DNA from: an uncultured Alphaproteobacteria bacterium
Lineage (GTDB): Bacteria > Pseudomonadota > Alphaproteobacteria > Rhodobacterales > Rhodobacteraceae
Length of the DNA stretch: 64,000 nucleotides
Reading direction: 5' to 3'
Assembly (NCBI GenBank): GCA_902619165.1
Contig: CACNDI010000001.1
Span: 62,001 to 126,000 of the forward strand
The notes below the pieces were generated by a model, which was not told the DNA's origin, made no database searches, and saw nothing but the letters and a program-made list of their open reading frames with translations. Below are positions 55,144-63,365 of the stretch, in pieces. Position 1 is the stretch's first letter. Each line of letters starts with the position of its first letter. A program made the position numbers and the translations under genes.

Positions 55144-57721
55144 AGCGCGCAAAAATAAACTCGCCTCCGCGACTATCGACATTCTGAATTTGCGTATAAG
55201 TAGGCACCTGCTTACTGTTAAGCCCAACATTTGATTTTATGCTGCCATCAAAAAGTTGCATAGCCGTTATGGGGGTCGTAACACTCTCTAAAGCGTTTAA
55301 GAAGTACTTTACAAAAAGAGAATTCTCTCCCTTTTCAGCATCATATACTGGTTCATCACCACCCGCAGTCATCACCCATCGGGATTTCAGTTGGTTTTTT
55401 TGCTCAAGCAATTCTCTCTGGTTAGATTTTAAACCATCTTCTAATCGCAACCGTTTTTCAGCAAATAAGCCGGAAAAGCATGAGTCTATTACTAACAAAA
55501 TATGTCTGGCATCTATCGCGCCCAACTCATCTAAAATAGTACTATTTGAGATCCAAGTATATTTTTTCACAGGATCGGCATCTATAGGCAACCAATATCC
55601 TCTATTCGTCTTTTGATCCTTTTCACCATGTCCTGAATAGAAAATTAATAGATTATCTTTCTCAGTCAATTTAGTTCTATAACTAAAAAGGGCATCTAAT
55701 ATATCAGCACGAGCTTTATTAATCATAAGAGTAGTCTTAAAATTAAATTTTGCTTTTAATATTTTGTTAACAGCTCTTGCATCAATTTCTCCGGTATTTA
55801 GTTTAGAGACATTTTGATAGTCGTCATTGCCTATTATAAGAGCGTGATAACTTCCAAAGTTTAAGCCATTCTCAGATTGAGCAATTATTTCGGTTTTAGT
55901 ATTTGTACTAGAAGATAAGACATCTATCAAAAATGAGGCTTCTTCGAGACCTAGAGCAAGTGCTTTTTTTGCATTTGAGAGTGCTAGTTCATTATTTTTC
56001 TTTGTTCCCTCTCCTTTAAAATATGCTTGCGAAAGCAAATAATAAGCTCGCCTATCTTGTTGCTCAGCAGCCTTTTTTATCCATTTAAAACTCTCAATTA
56101 AGTTTTGATCAGTACCAATTCCTTTTTTATAAAATTCACCTAATTCCCGTTGAGCAACCATCAGTCCTTTTTGCGCAGCACGACGAATTAAAGAAAATGC
56201 CTCATTTTCGTTTTTTTCTAGGTGTGTTCCAGAGGCATACATTTTGCCCAAATGATAATCCGCTCTAGGTTCCTCTCTCGAGGAACTATTTTCTAACCAA
56301 GTAATTGCTGCTTCGATATCTCTTATTACTCCTTGGCCATCAAGATAAGCCAACGCTAGATTGGTCATAGCATCTCGATCGCCAAGATTAGCGGATTTTT
56401 CAAACCACTTAAAAGCACCTTTGGCATCCCTCGGTGTGCCACTACCATCTCTCAAAGATTTACCAACCTCATTTTGAGCTGTTCTATCGCCATCTTCTGC
56501 GGAGGCAAGAAACCACTTAAATGCCTCTGTTGCATTTTTTTCAACTCCTAAACCTTCTCTGTAAGCATAAGCCAATTCCAACTTAGCCTCCGGAAGGTTC
56601 TGGTCTGCCGATAGCTCAAACCATTCAAAAGATTTAGTAAGATCTTTCTCAGTTCCTATTGCATTTTTCAAAGCTTTCGCGGTTAAGTATTGCCCCTTTG
56701 CATCACCAAGCATTGCAGCTTTGTTATACCAATAGAAAGCCTTATCAAAACTTTTTTCAAGAACCTCTCCATTTTCATTAAGTGATCCCAAAATAACTAT
56801 GCTGTCACTATTATTTTGAAGAGCAGCAACTTTAAACATTTCGATAGCTTTCAACCTATCTTGTCTAACACCCTCACCATTAAAATAGGCCATAGCTAAA
56901 GCATGCTTTGCAGAGATATTACCTTGATTTGATGCTTGTCTAAACCAATTGATTGCTTCTTGTTGGTCTTTGGGAATACCAAGACCTTCATAAAGCGCTA
57001 AACCAACCCTATACTGCCCAACTGGGTTGCCTCGTTTTGCAATTTCTGCAAATTTTCGAAAAGAGATAATAAGGTTTTTTTCAACACCAACTCCAGAAAA
57101 GTAAGCATAGCCTTGTCTCAGAATACGTTCGTCTTCCAAATTTTGCATAGCTCTCGCATACCAAAGCTCAGCTTCCGCTTTACTTTTTTCTACCCCTCTC
57201 CCTGCCAGATAACTATCTCCTAACCTTATTTGCGAGTAGGGATCACCAGATTTTGCGCCGAGTTTAAGCCATTTGATAGCTTCGTAAATGTTTTTTACAA
57301 CTCCGTCTCCCTCCAAATAAACTTGACCAAGACTTGCATAAGCTTTTGGGTTTTTATTTTCTGCAGCTAATTTGTACCAAATGATTGCTTCATTAATATC
57401 CTTTTGAACCCCCTCTCCCCTACGAATTAGATCTGCAAGCAAAATTTGAGCTTTAGGATCTCCGGTTGATGCGGCAAGACGTACCCACTTTACTGCTGCC
57501 TCCGTACTTTTTCTTACACCATACTTCCCCTCTAAGTATATCGTACCTAGTTCAAATTGACTTTTAGATATTCCTGCTTCAGCAGATCTCTTAATTTTCT
57601 CAAAGTCACTATCTCCACTGAACACCGGCATTGTATAAATTACGATCAACAAAGATGATAAAAAAAAGTTGCTTACTAACGTGATCAAATTCTGATTTAT
57701 TAAATTTTTTTGAGCTATCAT
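55133..57721 (-). CDS. exported Sel1-repeat protein with C-terminal caspase domain
   Basis: About 862 aa. ATG 57721 is chosen because it gives a signal peptide (LVSNFFLSSLLIVIYTMPVF) and avoids overlap with the upstream gene. About 16 Sel1/TPR-like repeats (pattern A...G...AQ..LG..Y..G.G) are followed by a C14 caspase domain. The dyad is His near 697 (FYSGHGEKDQ) and Cys near 748 (VIDSCFSGLF), after YHALIIGNDDY. It is probably periplasmic or membrane-attached. Sel1-caspase proteins are known in bacteria; the link to an ECF sigma pair is by position. Confidence 0.9.
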   Translation of the reverse strand: MIAQKNLINQNLITLVSNFFLSSLLIVIYTMPVFSGDSDFEKIKRSAEAGISKSQFELGTIYLEGKYGVRKSTEAAVKWVRLAASTGDPKAQILLADLIRRGEGVQKDINEAIIWYKLAAENKNPKAYASLGQVYLEGDGVVKNIYEAIKWLKLGAKSGDPYSQIRLGDSYLAGRGVEKSKAEAELWYARAMQNLEDERILRQGYAYFSGVGVEKNLIISFRKFAEIAKRGNPVGQYRVGLALYEGLGIPKDQQEAINWFRQASNQGNISAKHALAMAYFNGEGVRQDRLKAIEMFKVAALQNNSDSIVILGSLNENGEVLEKSFDKAFYWYNKAAMLGDAKGQYLTAKALKNAIGTEKDLTKSFEWFELSADQNLPEAKLELAYAYREGLGVEKNATEAFKWFLASAEDGDRTAQNEVGKSLRDGSGTPRDAKGAFKWFEKSANLGDRDAMTNLALAYLDGQGVIRDIEAAITWLENSSSREEPRADYHLGKMYASGTHLEKNENEAFSLIRRAAQKGLMVAQRELGEFYKKGIGTDQNLIESFKWIKKAAEQQDRRAYYLLSQAYFKGEGTKKNNELALSNAKKALALGLEEASFLIDVLSSSTNTKTEIIAQSENGLNFGSYHALIIGNDDYQNVSKLNTGEIDARAVNKILKAKFNFKTTLMINKARADILDALFSYRTKLTEKDNLLIFYSGHGEKDQKTNRGYWLPIDADPVKKYTWISNSTILDELGAIDARHILLVIDSCFSGLFAEKRLRLEDGLKSNQRELLEQKNQLKSRWVMTAGGDEPVYDAEKGENSLFVKYFLNALESVTTPITAMQLFDGSIKSNVGLNSKQVPTYTQIQNVDSRGGEFIFARSKN

Positions 57722-57738
57722 GAAATTAACCAAATAAG

Positions 57739-58023
57739 TTAATGCTTTGATCTTTTGTGTTTGGACACCTCCAATCGCCATAGCACAAAAAATAGCAATA
57801 TTAAAACCGGTTGAAGAATTATAAAGATAAGAATGTTGAGAAGGTTATATCCAAGGCCAGTCCAGTCTCCCCAGACCTGCAGAATTTTCACACAAGCCCA
57901 AAAAAGCCAATCAACATCTTTTTGAAATTGTCCAATTATTTGCCATTCAAATAAAAAATAAAATACGTAGCCAAATACGCCAAATAAAGCGAATACAATG
58001 AGCAAAGTTCGGATTATTTTCAC
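57739..58023 (-). CDS. VWGD-family small membrane protein
   Basis: A 94-aa protein with a GTG start (AAGGA upstream), an N-terminal hydrophobic segment and the core LQVWGDWTGLGYNLLNILIF and LQPVLILLFF, shared with the protein at 51832. It ends 18 bp before the caspase start, so the two are probably co-transcribed. Confidence 0.7.
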   Translation of the reverse strand: MKIIRTLLIVFALFGVFGYVFYFLFEWQIIGQFQKDVDWLFWACVKILQVWGDWTGLGYNLLNILIFIILQPVLILLFFVLWRLEVSKHKRSKH

Positions 58024-58103
58024 TTGTCGTCCTTCTTATTCTAAGGATTTTTATGATATCTTACGTTAACATCGAAATAAAAGACTTTAAAACATGGGGT
58101 CGA

Positions 58104-58514
58104 TTAAATATCGCCTACATCCCAATCGTCAACAGATTCTTCTAAATCATCATCTTTCCAATAACCTGAAAACCACTTGCCTTCTTCATAACGATAAAGT
58201 TTTCCCTTGCCATGCATAACAATGTGGAACTGACCACTGTCCTCTTTTATTGTTAAAAACTCACCTTCATATTTATCGCCATTTATAAATTCTCGGACTC
58301 CTTCATAGAAATATCCGTTTGTCCATTTCCCTTTAACGACCCCTCCATGAGAAAAAGTGAATTCTCCTTCTCCATGGAATTCATCAAAAAGAAATCCACC
58401 TTCATAGCTACTTCCATTCTCAAACTCGTACTTACCAAATCCATGTGCTAAACCATTTCTTACTTCGCCAGAGTAAGTACCTTGACTACTATCTCTCTTA
58501 AAAATTCCAAACAT
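58104..58514 (-). CDS. MORN-repeat protein
   Basis: A 136-aa protein with about five MORN repeats (YSGEVRNGLAHGFGKY, YEGGFLFDEFHGEGEFTF, YEGEFLTIKEDSGQ) and an acidic C-terminus. AAGGA precedes the ATG. Similar start to the MORN protein at 50720. It may tether a membrane process to the neighbouring caspase unit; that is inference. Confidence 0.85.
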   Translation of the reverse strand: MFGIFKRDSSQGTYSGEVRNGLAHGFGKYEFENGSSYEGGFLFDEFHGEGEFTFSHGGVVKGKWTNGYFYEGVREFINGDKYEGEFLTIKEDSGQFHIVMHGKGKLYRYEEGKWFSGYWKDDDLEESVDDWDVGDI

Positions 58515-58553
58515 TTTCGTTCCTTATCGTAATAATTCATTTAACAACTTTTT

Positions 58554-59012
58554 CTATACTTCTTTAACCTCATCTCTCCCCTTAACAGCTAGTTCATCTG
58601 CTTTTTCATTACCTTGATGACCAACGTGCCCCTTAACCCATTCCCAGCAAACTGTTGATGTTTTCGACAGATTATATAATTCCTGCCAAAGATCTAGGTT
58701 CTCAACTATTTTTCCTTTTGAATTTTTCCAGCCATTTTTTTGCCAATTTTTCACCCATGAGGTAATACCATCAATGACATATTTACTGTCTGTAAAAATC
58801 GTTATGGACTTCTTATTTTTTTCCTTGAGGGTTTTTAAAGCCACGATAGCAGCAGTAAGTTCCATTCTTTGGTTAGTGGTCTCGATACTACTCCCATAGA
58901 ATTCTTCTACATTGGTATTTCCGTTTTTTACTTCTGTCCAATAAACTCCCCAACCTCCAGGTCCCGGATTTCCACTACAAGCACCATCTGTATATGCTTT
59001 TATCTCTGCCAT
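58554..59012 (-). CDS. rnhA: ribonuclease HI
   Basis: A 152-aa RNase HI of normal length. It removes the RNA strand of RNA:DNA hybrids. Catalytic residues are visible: Asp in YTDGACSGNPGPGGWG, Glu in RMELTAAI, Asp in FTDSKYVIDGI, His in VKGHVGHQGNEKAD with the final Asp. AAGGGG precedes the ATG. An island copy probably supplements the host enzyme or acts in island DNA metabolism. Confidence 0.95.
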   Translation of the reverse strand: MAEIKAYTDGACSGNPGPGGWGVYWTEVKNGNTNVEEFYGSSIETTNQRMELTAAIVALKTLKEKNKKSITIFTDSKYVIDGITSWVKNWQKNGWKNSKGKIVENLDLWQELYNLSKTSTVCWEWVKGHVGHQGNEKADELAVKGRDEVKEV

Positions 59013-59151
59013 TTAAATTACCCCTTATCTTCAAAATACCAATTTATTTATGATATTTAAACAAATCCAAAATAACAAATTTATAAAAACTAGTAGGCAC
59101 ATCAACTTTTAGGTTGATATGCCATTTTGACTAATAACTTAAAGATCAGTG

Positions 59152-59373
59152 TCAAGAAGCCTTTCTTTTATCGTGTTGGTCGACACTCATAATGAGAAGG
59201 GCTTTTTTCACCTTTTGGTTCATCTTCTCTCTCTCGACTTGTTCAATAACATTACACGCATCGATAACCATAGGACGCAGCTTATCCACGTTGTAGAGAA
59301 TGTTGAGCATATCTCTTAACTGATCCTTGTTGTTAAAGATTTTACTTTTGAATTGCTCGTAGCTTTTAATCAT
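59152..59373 (-). CDS. hypothetical protein (73 aa)
   Basis: A small helical, lysine-rich protein (YEQFKSKIFNNKDQLRDMLN). ATG 59373 is preferred to 59382 because AGGA lies about 8 nt upstream. Last gene of the minus-strand run from 60013; about 140 bp separate it from rnhA. No family recognised. Confidence 0.55.
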   Translation of the reverse strand: MIKSYEQFKSKIFNNKDQLRDMLNILYNVDKLRPMVIDACNVIEQVEREKMNQKVKKALLIMSVDQHDKRKAS

Positions 59374-59393
59374 AGAGATCATCCTTTCTGTAA

Positions 59394-59660
59394 TTAATGG
59401 TAAAGTTCTTCACGGTCACTTGGGTTCATCATGAGGTAAGCAAGTTCATCTAAGGAACGCCCACTGTTATAAAAGAAGCGATGAAACTTGGGATCTTGCT
59501 TTTTAATCTCAGTGATATCTGCAAGCTTCTCCTTAAAATCTATGGAAGCATCTTCGCGGGTTGTTTGCATCATGTATCTCAGATACTCCATCGTATCTTC
59601 GTAAACCTCTTCCCAATAGTCGTAGGCTGTGAAAGGTTCTTGTTCCTCATCATCCTGCAT
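59394..59660 (-). CDS. hypothetical protein (88 aa)
   Basis: An acidic, helical protein starting MQDDEEQEPFTAYDYWEEVY, with GGAG upstream. It ends SLDELAYLMMNPSDREELYH. No family recognised. Co-oriented and closely spaced with the DUF5710 gene. Confidence 0.6.
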   Translation of the reverse strand: MQDDEEQEPFTAYDYWEEVYEDTMEYLRYMMQTTREDASIDFKEKLADITEIKKQDPKFHRFFYNSGRSLDELAYLMMNPSDREELYH

Positions 59661-59665
59661 CTAAA

Positions 59666-59857
59666 TTACTCCACAATTTTTAAAAGAGGTTGTTTTTTAG
59701 CTTTTGTTTTAGGAAGCCATCTTTTAAAGCGATTTGGGTCATCACCCTGTGGGACATACCACTTTCGTGCATCAGGATCCCATCGACCTCCAGCTCCTTT
59801 ACAAAGATCTTTTTCCTCGTATGGGCAATCTAAATAAACTCGATCATTACTATTCAT
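59666..59857 (-). CDS. DUF5710-domain protein
   Basis: A 63-aa protein matching the DUF5710 pattern: VYLDCPYEEKDLCKGAGGRW, DPDARKWYVPQG and FKRWLP. This domain is common in plasmid and island primases, helicases and topoisomerases as a small module, here free-standing. AGGAG precedes the ATG, partly overlapping the end of the gene upstream. Confidence 0.82.
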   Translation of the reverse strand: MNSNDRVYLDCPYEEKDLCKGAGGRWDPDARKWYVPQGDDPNRFKRWLPKTKAKKQPLLKIVE

Positions 59858-59869
59858 AGTTCTCTCCTA

Positions 59870-60013
59870 TTAATGGTTGGTATTTAATGAAAGGGTTTCA
59901 ATGATTTCAGTGACAATTTCTCTTAAAGAACGAAATTCGCTGTTATCCAATTGAGAGATAAACTCCTCGTCACGAATTATTTCTTCTTCAAGTTTTAAGA
60001 TTTCATCAGGCAT
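59870..60013 (-). CDS. small acidic protein (47 aa)
   Basis: A short gene with GGAG 6 nt before ATG, product MPDEILKLEEEIIRDEEF and onward, acidic and helical. It starts the operon 60013-59152 and is preceded by an ATGTACAT palindrome that contains its start codon (60012-60019). No family recognised. Confidence 0.6.
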   Translation of the reverse strand: MPDEILKLEEEIIRDEEFISQLDNSEFRSLREIVTEIIETLSLNTNH

Positions 60014-60143
60014 GTACATCTCCAATACGTTTGTTGTGTCAACGAAAAGAGATGAAACAGAGTGTGTTGGTGTATGTACATTCTAGCGCTCATCACTTTC
60101 CTTTCACAAAAGCTCAAGGAAAGTGATGAGCGTGAATGTACAT
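60012..60143. repeat. long inverted repeat and three evenly spaced ATGTACAT palindromes
   Basis: A nested inverted repeat lies at 60074-60143: outer arms ATGTACATTC / GAATGTACAT, inner 17-bp arms CGCTCATCACTTTCCTT (60087-60103) and its complement (60116-60132). ATGTACAT occurs at 60012, 60074 and 60136, exactly 62 bp apart. The region lies upstream of the operon starting at 60013 on the minus strand and just after a terminator. It may be a regulator binding array, attenuator or origin. Confidence 0.7.
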
Positions 60144-60171
60144 GCACACACATATAGATAGAAAAATGCAG

Positions 60172-60201
60172 AAAAAAAAAGACAGGTACAATATACCTGT
60201 C
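60172..60201 (-). terminator. Rho-independent terminator
   Basis: On the minus strand GACAGGTA-loop-TACCTGTC (60181-60201) is followed by a run of nine T (60172-60180). It closes the gene at 60274-60657 and separates it from the operon at 60013. Confidence 0.8.
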
Positions 60202-60273
60202 TGAAAATAACGACAATACATTAACAATAACTATTTCAAAGTCAACTAGTTTGTTAAGAAAAGAAAATTTAAA

Positions 60274-60657
60274 TTACTTCCTTTTGAAGTCCTTGATATT
60301 TATAACTTTGCCTTTTCTTTTTACCGACTTTGGTTTTTTTTCGGAGCTACTCGCTTTCACAGGAGGCCTTACCCCGGTTACAACTCCAGAAATTTGATCT
60401 TCTGATTCAATTTGATCATAGAGAACTCCAACTCTCTCCATTAGTTGATTGTCTTTCTCCATGAATAATGGCAGTGACGCCATCATTTTTGCTAATTTGA
60501 AAACCGCTAAATATTGTTCATTGTTTAAGGGATTATTGTCAAAGACTTCAAAATTTATTGATAGATCTCCTGTCCACCCGTGTCCCTCTAGAATTTCCGG
60601 CTTTAGCCTGATGATTATTTCCTCATCATCAAAAGTAATTGTATTATCGTTTTGCAT
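60274..60657 (-). CDS. hypothetical protein (127 aa)
   Basis: Start 60657 is chosen because AAGGGGAT precedes ATG; an upstream ATG at 60693 lacks a site. The N-terminal half is acidic and beta-rich (TITFDDEEIIIRLKPEILEG), the middle helical, and the C-terminus strongly basic (KPKSVKRKGKVINIKDFKRK), suggesting nucleic-acid contact. Last island gene before the right junction. Confidence 0.62.
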   Translation of the reverse strand: MQNDNTITFDDEEIIIRLKPEILEGHGWTGDLSINFEVFDNNPLNNEQYLAVFKLAKMMASLPLFMEKDNQLMERVGVLYDQIESEDQISGVVTGVRPPVKASSSEKKPKSVKRKGKVINIKDFKRK

Positions 60658-60765
60658 TTTATATCCCCTTGAAAAATAAAGACGGGCCCCCAAAAAGTAG
60701 TCTTCTTTTAACTACATTATTTTCTAACACCTTTTTCAAGAAACACAGAATTTATTATATTTAAA

Positions 60766-60785
60766 TGTGGGTTCAAATGTGGGAT
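60766..60785 (+). promoter_or_regulatory. TGTGGG direct repeats, candidate integrase arm sites (right)
   Basis: TGTGGGT (60766-60772) and TGTGGGA (60779-60785) lie about 60-80 bp inside the right attachment core and mirror the pair at 15140-15158. The surrounding 325 bp between genes (60694-61018) hold these boxes, the attR core and otherwise AT-rich DNA without a gene. Confidence 0.5.
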
Positions 60786-60845
60786 GAAAGAATATAAATA
60801 TAAAAAACGCATATATTACAATTACTTATGAACTCCTACTGAGGA

Positions 60846-60859
60846 CACCTCCTCCGCCA
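60846..60859 (+). repeat. right attachment core (attR)
   Basis: Exact 14-bp copy (CACCTCCTCCGCCA) of the tRNA-Ser 3' end at 15002-15015. No other part of a tRNA is present here. It marks the right end of the island; ordinary chromosome resumes after it. Confidence 0.85.
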
Positions 60860-61018
60860 AAAAATCAAAAAAATTACATATAAATCAAAAACTTAAAAAT
60901 ACATGACATTATCTATCCCATTTTAGTCCACATTAAAGCTACTTCTTGCAAAGTTGTGAGAGCCTACTTTAAGGTGCCGCTCGGTTATGCTAAAATTAGC
61001 TTCAGATAGGAAATAACG

Positions 61019-61252
61019 GTGTCAGAAAATTCGCAATTGAATAAAACCTATGCGTTGTTAAAAGAAGTGTATGGACCACTTGAAAACTTGTCTCAAACCC
61101 AATGGTCGCAAATTGAACGGGGCGTAAAAGCATTAATGAAAGAACATGGTCCTGATATTCCCCTTGAGTCTTTGAAAGCCATGAAGCATACCTACGATAA
61201 TTACCATCCTGAAAAAGATGTAGCTCTAGGTTTTATGAGCACTGAACAATAA
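61019..61252 (+). CDS. hypothetical protein (77 aa)
   Basis: First chromosomal gene right of the island. GTG start with AGGAA upstream. Product begins MSENSQLNKTYALLKEVYG and contains QWSQIERGVKALMKEHGPD; it looks like a small cytoplasmic helical protein. No family recognised. Confidence 0.65.
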   Translation: MSENSQLNKTYALLKEVYGPLENLSQTQWSQIERGVKALMKEHGPDIPLESLKAMKHTYDNYHPEKDVALGFMSTEQ

Positions 61253-61483
61253 CGTAAAGTTTATAATAAGAGAGAAGTGGCTAAGGTTCCCTCTCATACC
61301 GTACCCCTCTGGGCACACCCACTTTACAGATTGGGACCCTTTACATAATCTAGTACTATTTACCAGCAGAGGAATAAATCTAATAAAATCAATTAGAAAT
61401 TTTTAAATTTAAGCCTAGCTAATTATCAGAGCTTATGCTGTATGTAAAATTAACGAAAATTCAGTTCAAATAGAGTAGAAAAA

Positions 61484-63319
61484 TTGAGAGTGCCGTATCT
61501 TTCCATAGATCATCTAAAAGAGTCATCGGGGACGCCACCTGATAGCCTTCTAAAGTTTTGTTACTGGTGCTTGAGCGGCAGCCATTTTGTAATAGGTTTA
61601 GCTGCAGTGGCAAGTATATTATCTGCGATTGCAGAAACACTTACAGCAGCGTTGATGGGGTTTATCTTGGATTTATTACTCGATAATAACCCTAGCGTTT
61701 TGTTGTCAGAAAAGCTGTTTATGCTAATTATTGCCATTGTCTTTTTGCTAGGAGCAAGGCCGTTATTTTTTGCAGTTTCAGCTTACATCCAGTCTGTAAT
61801 ACTGACGCCAGGTATTAGAACCCTAATAGCCACCCGTATTCATCGATGGACGTTAGGTCATTCAAAAACCTTTTTTGAAAATGATTTTGCCGGGCGTGTG
61901 GCACAAAAAGAGGTTCAGGCAGCTAATGCGTTAACAGATGTAGTGGTTGAAAGTATACACACGGTTTTGTTCGCTCTTATTTCAGTGATAGCTGCCATAG
62001 TTATAATAAGCATAATAGATTGGCGGATCGGATCAGTTGTACTTTTGTGGTTTATTGGCTTTGTTTTTGTAATGCGTTTTTTCATGCCGCGCATTAAAGC
62101 AAAAGCAGCTATGACGGCAAACGCGCAAGCCGTTGCCACGGGTCAAATTGTAGACACTATAAGCAATATCAATGTGGTTAAAATATTTGCGAACTCAAAA
62201 CACGAGGACTCAGCTGCCTTGAAAGCTTTTGGAAAGCTTCGAAAAAAACTCACTATCTACGGTAGTGAACTCGTTTGGTTTAGAACTTTTATGATGATAT
62301 ATGCTAGCATAGTTTTTGCAGCCGTTTTCGCCTTTGCCATCGCTCTTTGGTTTCAAGGAAAAATATCTCCTGGTGAAATTGTTGCTGCTGGTTCAGTATC
62401 AATGCGTCTAACAATGATGGCAGGCTGGGTTGGTTTTTCGTTAATGACCATTTACACAAAGCTTGGTGAAGTTGAAGACGCCATGCATACTTTGGCAGTT
62501 CCTCAGACTATGCATGATAGAAAAAATGCAGGTACTCTGATCATACCACATGGTAAAATTCAATTTAAAAATGTCTCATTCTCCTACGGGCAAAAGATCG
62601 CCAGTGTAAATGAAATTTCGTTCACTATAGAGCCTGGAGAAAAGATCGGCATTGTTGGAGCGTCTGGGGCGGGGAAATCTACACTAGTTAATTTACTATT
62701 GAGGTTGCACGACCCAGAATCCGGTGGGATTTTTATTGATGGGCAAAACATTTTGCATGTCACCCAAGACAGCCTTCGGCGTCAGATCGGCATGGTGTCA
62801 CAGGAAACTTCAATGTTTAACAGGTCAGCAAAGGAAAACATACTTTATGGAAAACCTGATGCCTCATTTGAAGAAGTCAGTTCAGCGTCCATAAAGGCAG
62901 GTGCTCACGAGTTTATTAAAGACCTCATAGACAACAATGGCCGTAAAGGATACGAGGCTTTTTTAGGAGAACGCGGAGTTAAACTTTCAGGCGGCCAACG
63001 CCAACGTATTGCTCTTGCGCGCGCTATCATAAAAAATGCCCCAGTTTTAGTACTTGATGAAGCAACAAGCGCATTAGATAGCGAAGTAGAAGCGACAATA
63101 CAAAAAGCTCTTGAGCAAGTGATGGACGGTAAAACTGTGCTCGCTATTGCCCATCGATTATCGACCCTTTCAAACATGGATAGGATAATTGTATTGGACC
63201 ATGGAAAAATTGTAGAGCAGGGATCACATCCTAATTTATTGAAAAAAAATGGTATTTATTCAAATTTCTGGAAAAGGCAATCTGGAGGTTTCATAAATTT
63301 CATAGATGCAGCCGAATAA
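61484..63319 (+). CDS. ABC transporter, fused permease-ATPase (MsbA type)
   Basis: A 611-aa half-transporter exporter: a six-helix type IV permease (residues about 30-330), then an ATPase with GASGAGKST (about 390), Q-loop VSQETSMFN, signature LSGGQRQRIALARA, Walker B VLVLDEATSALD and switch His in IAHRLSTL. It works as a homodimer or heterodimer in the inner membrane, exporting lipid or other amphiphiles. TTG 61484 or GTG 61490 may be the start; neither has a strong ribosome site. Confidence 0.93.
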   Translation: MRVPYLSIDHLKESSGTPPDSLLKFCYWCLSGSHFVIGLAAVASILSAIAETLTAALMGFILDLLLDNNPSVLLSEKLFMLIIAIVFLLGARPLFFAVSAYIQSVILTPGIRTLIATRIHRWTLGHSKTFFENDFAGRVAQKEVQAANALTDVVVESIHTVLFALISVIAAIVIISIIDWRIGSVVLLWFIGFVFVMRFFMPRIKAKAAMTANAQAVATGQIVDTISNINVVKIFANSKHEDSAALKAFGKLRKKLTIYGSELVWFRTFMMIYASIVFAAVFAFAIALWFQGKISPGEIVAAGSVSMRLTMMAGWVGFSLMTIYTKLGEVEDAMHTLAVPQTMHDRKNAGTLIIPHGKIQFKNVSFSYGQKIASVNEISFTIEPGEKIGIVGASGAGKSTLVNLLLRLHDPESGGIFIDGQNILHVTQDSLRRQIGMVSQETSMFNRSAKENILYGKPDASFEEVSSASIKAGAHEFIKDLIDNNGRKGYEAFLGERGVKLSGGQRQRIALARAIIKNAPVLVLDEATSALDSEVEATIQKALEQVMDGKTVLAIAHRLSTLSNMDRIIVLDHGKIVEQGSHPNLLKKNGIYSNFWKRQSGGFINFIDAAE

Positions 63320-63365
63320 TTTAAGCTTATCTGTTCATAAATAATACAAGATTTAGATGTGTGGG

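Larger units (their letters stand above)
15016..60859. mobile_element. tRNA-Ser-integrated genomic island (about 45.8 kb)
   Basis: The element runs from the end of tRNA-Ser to the second copy of its 14-bp 3' end. It encodes an adjacent tyrosine integrase and AlpA-like regulator and carries paired TGTGGG boxes inside both ends. Cargo consists of helicases, a restriction-modification-like set, Hsp70/SNF2, a vWA operon, a caspase, sigma factors and many orphan small genes. Flanking DNA is ordinary metabolic chromosome. No capsid, tail, portal, terminase, relaxase or type IV secretion genes were recognised, so movement probably depends on site-specific excision plus a helper. Confidence 0.88.

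Noticed and set aside
15016-60859. Intact prophage
   Set aside because: No terminase, portal, capsid, tail, lysis or holin genes were recognisable on either strand.
60760-60860. Second tRNA or tRNA fragment at the right end
   Set aside because: Only the last 14 bases of tRNA-Ser are repeated; GTGGGTTCAAATGTGGG resembles a T-arm at first sight but does not pair as one.
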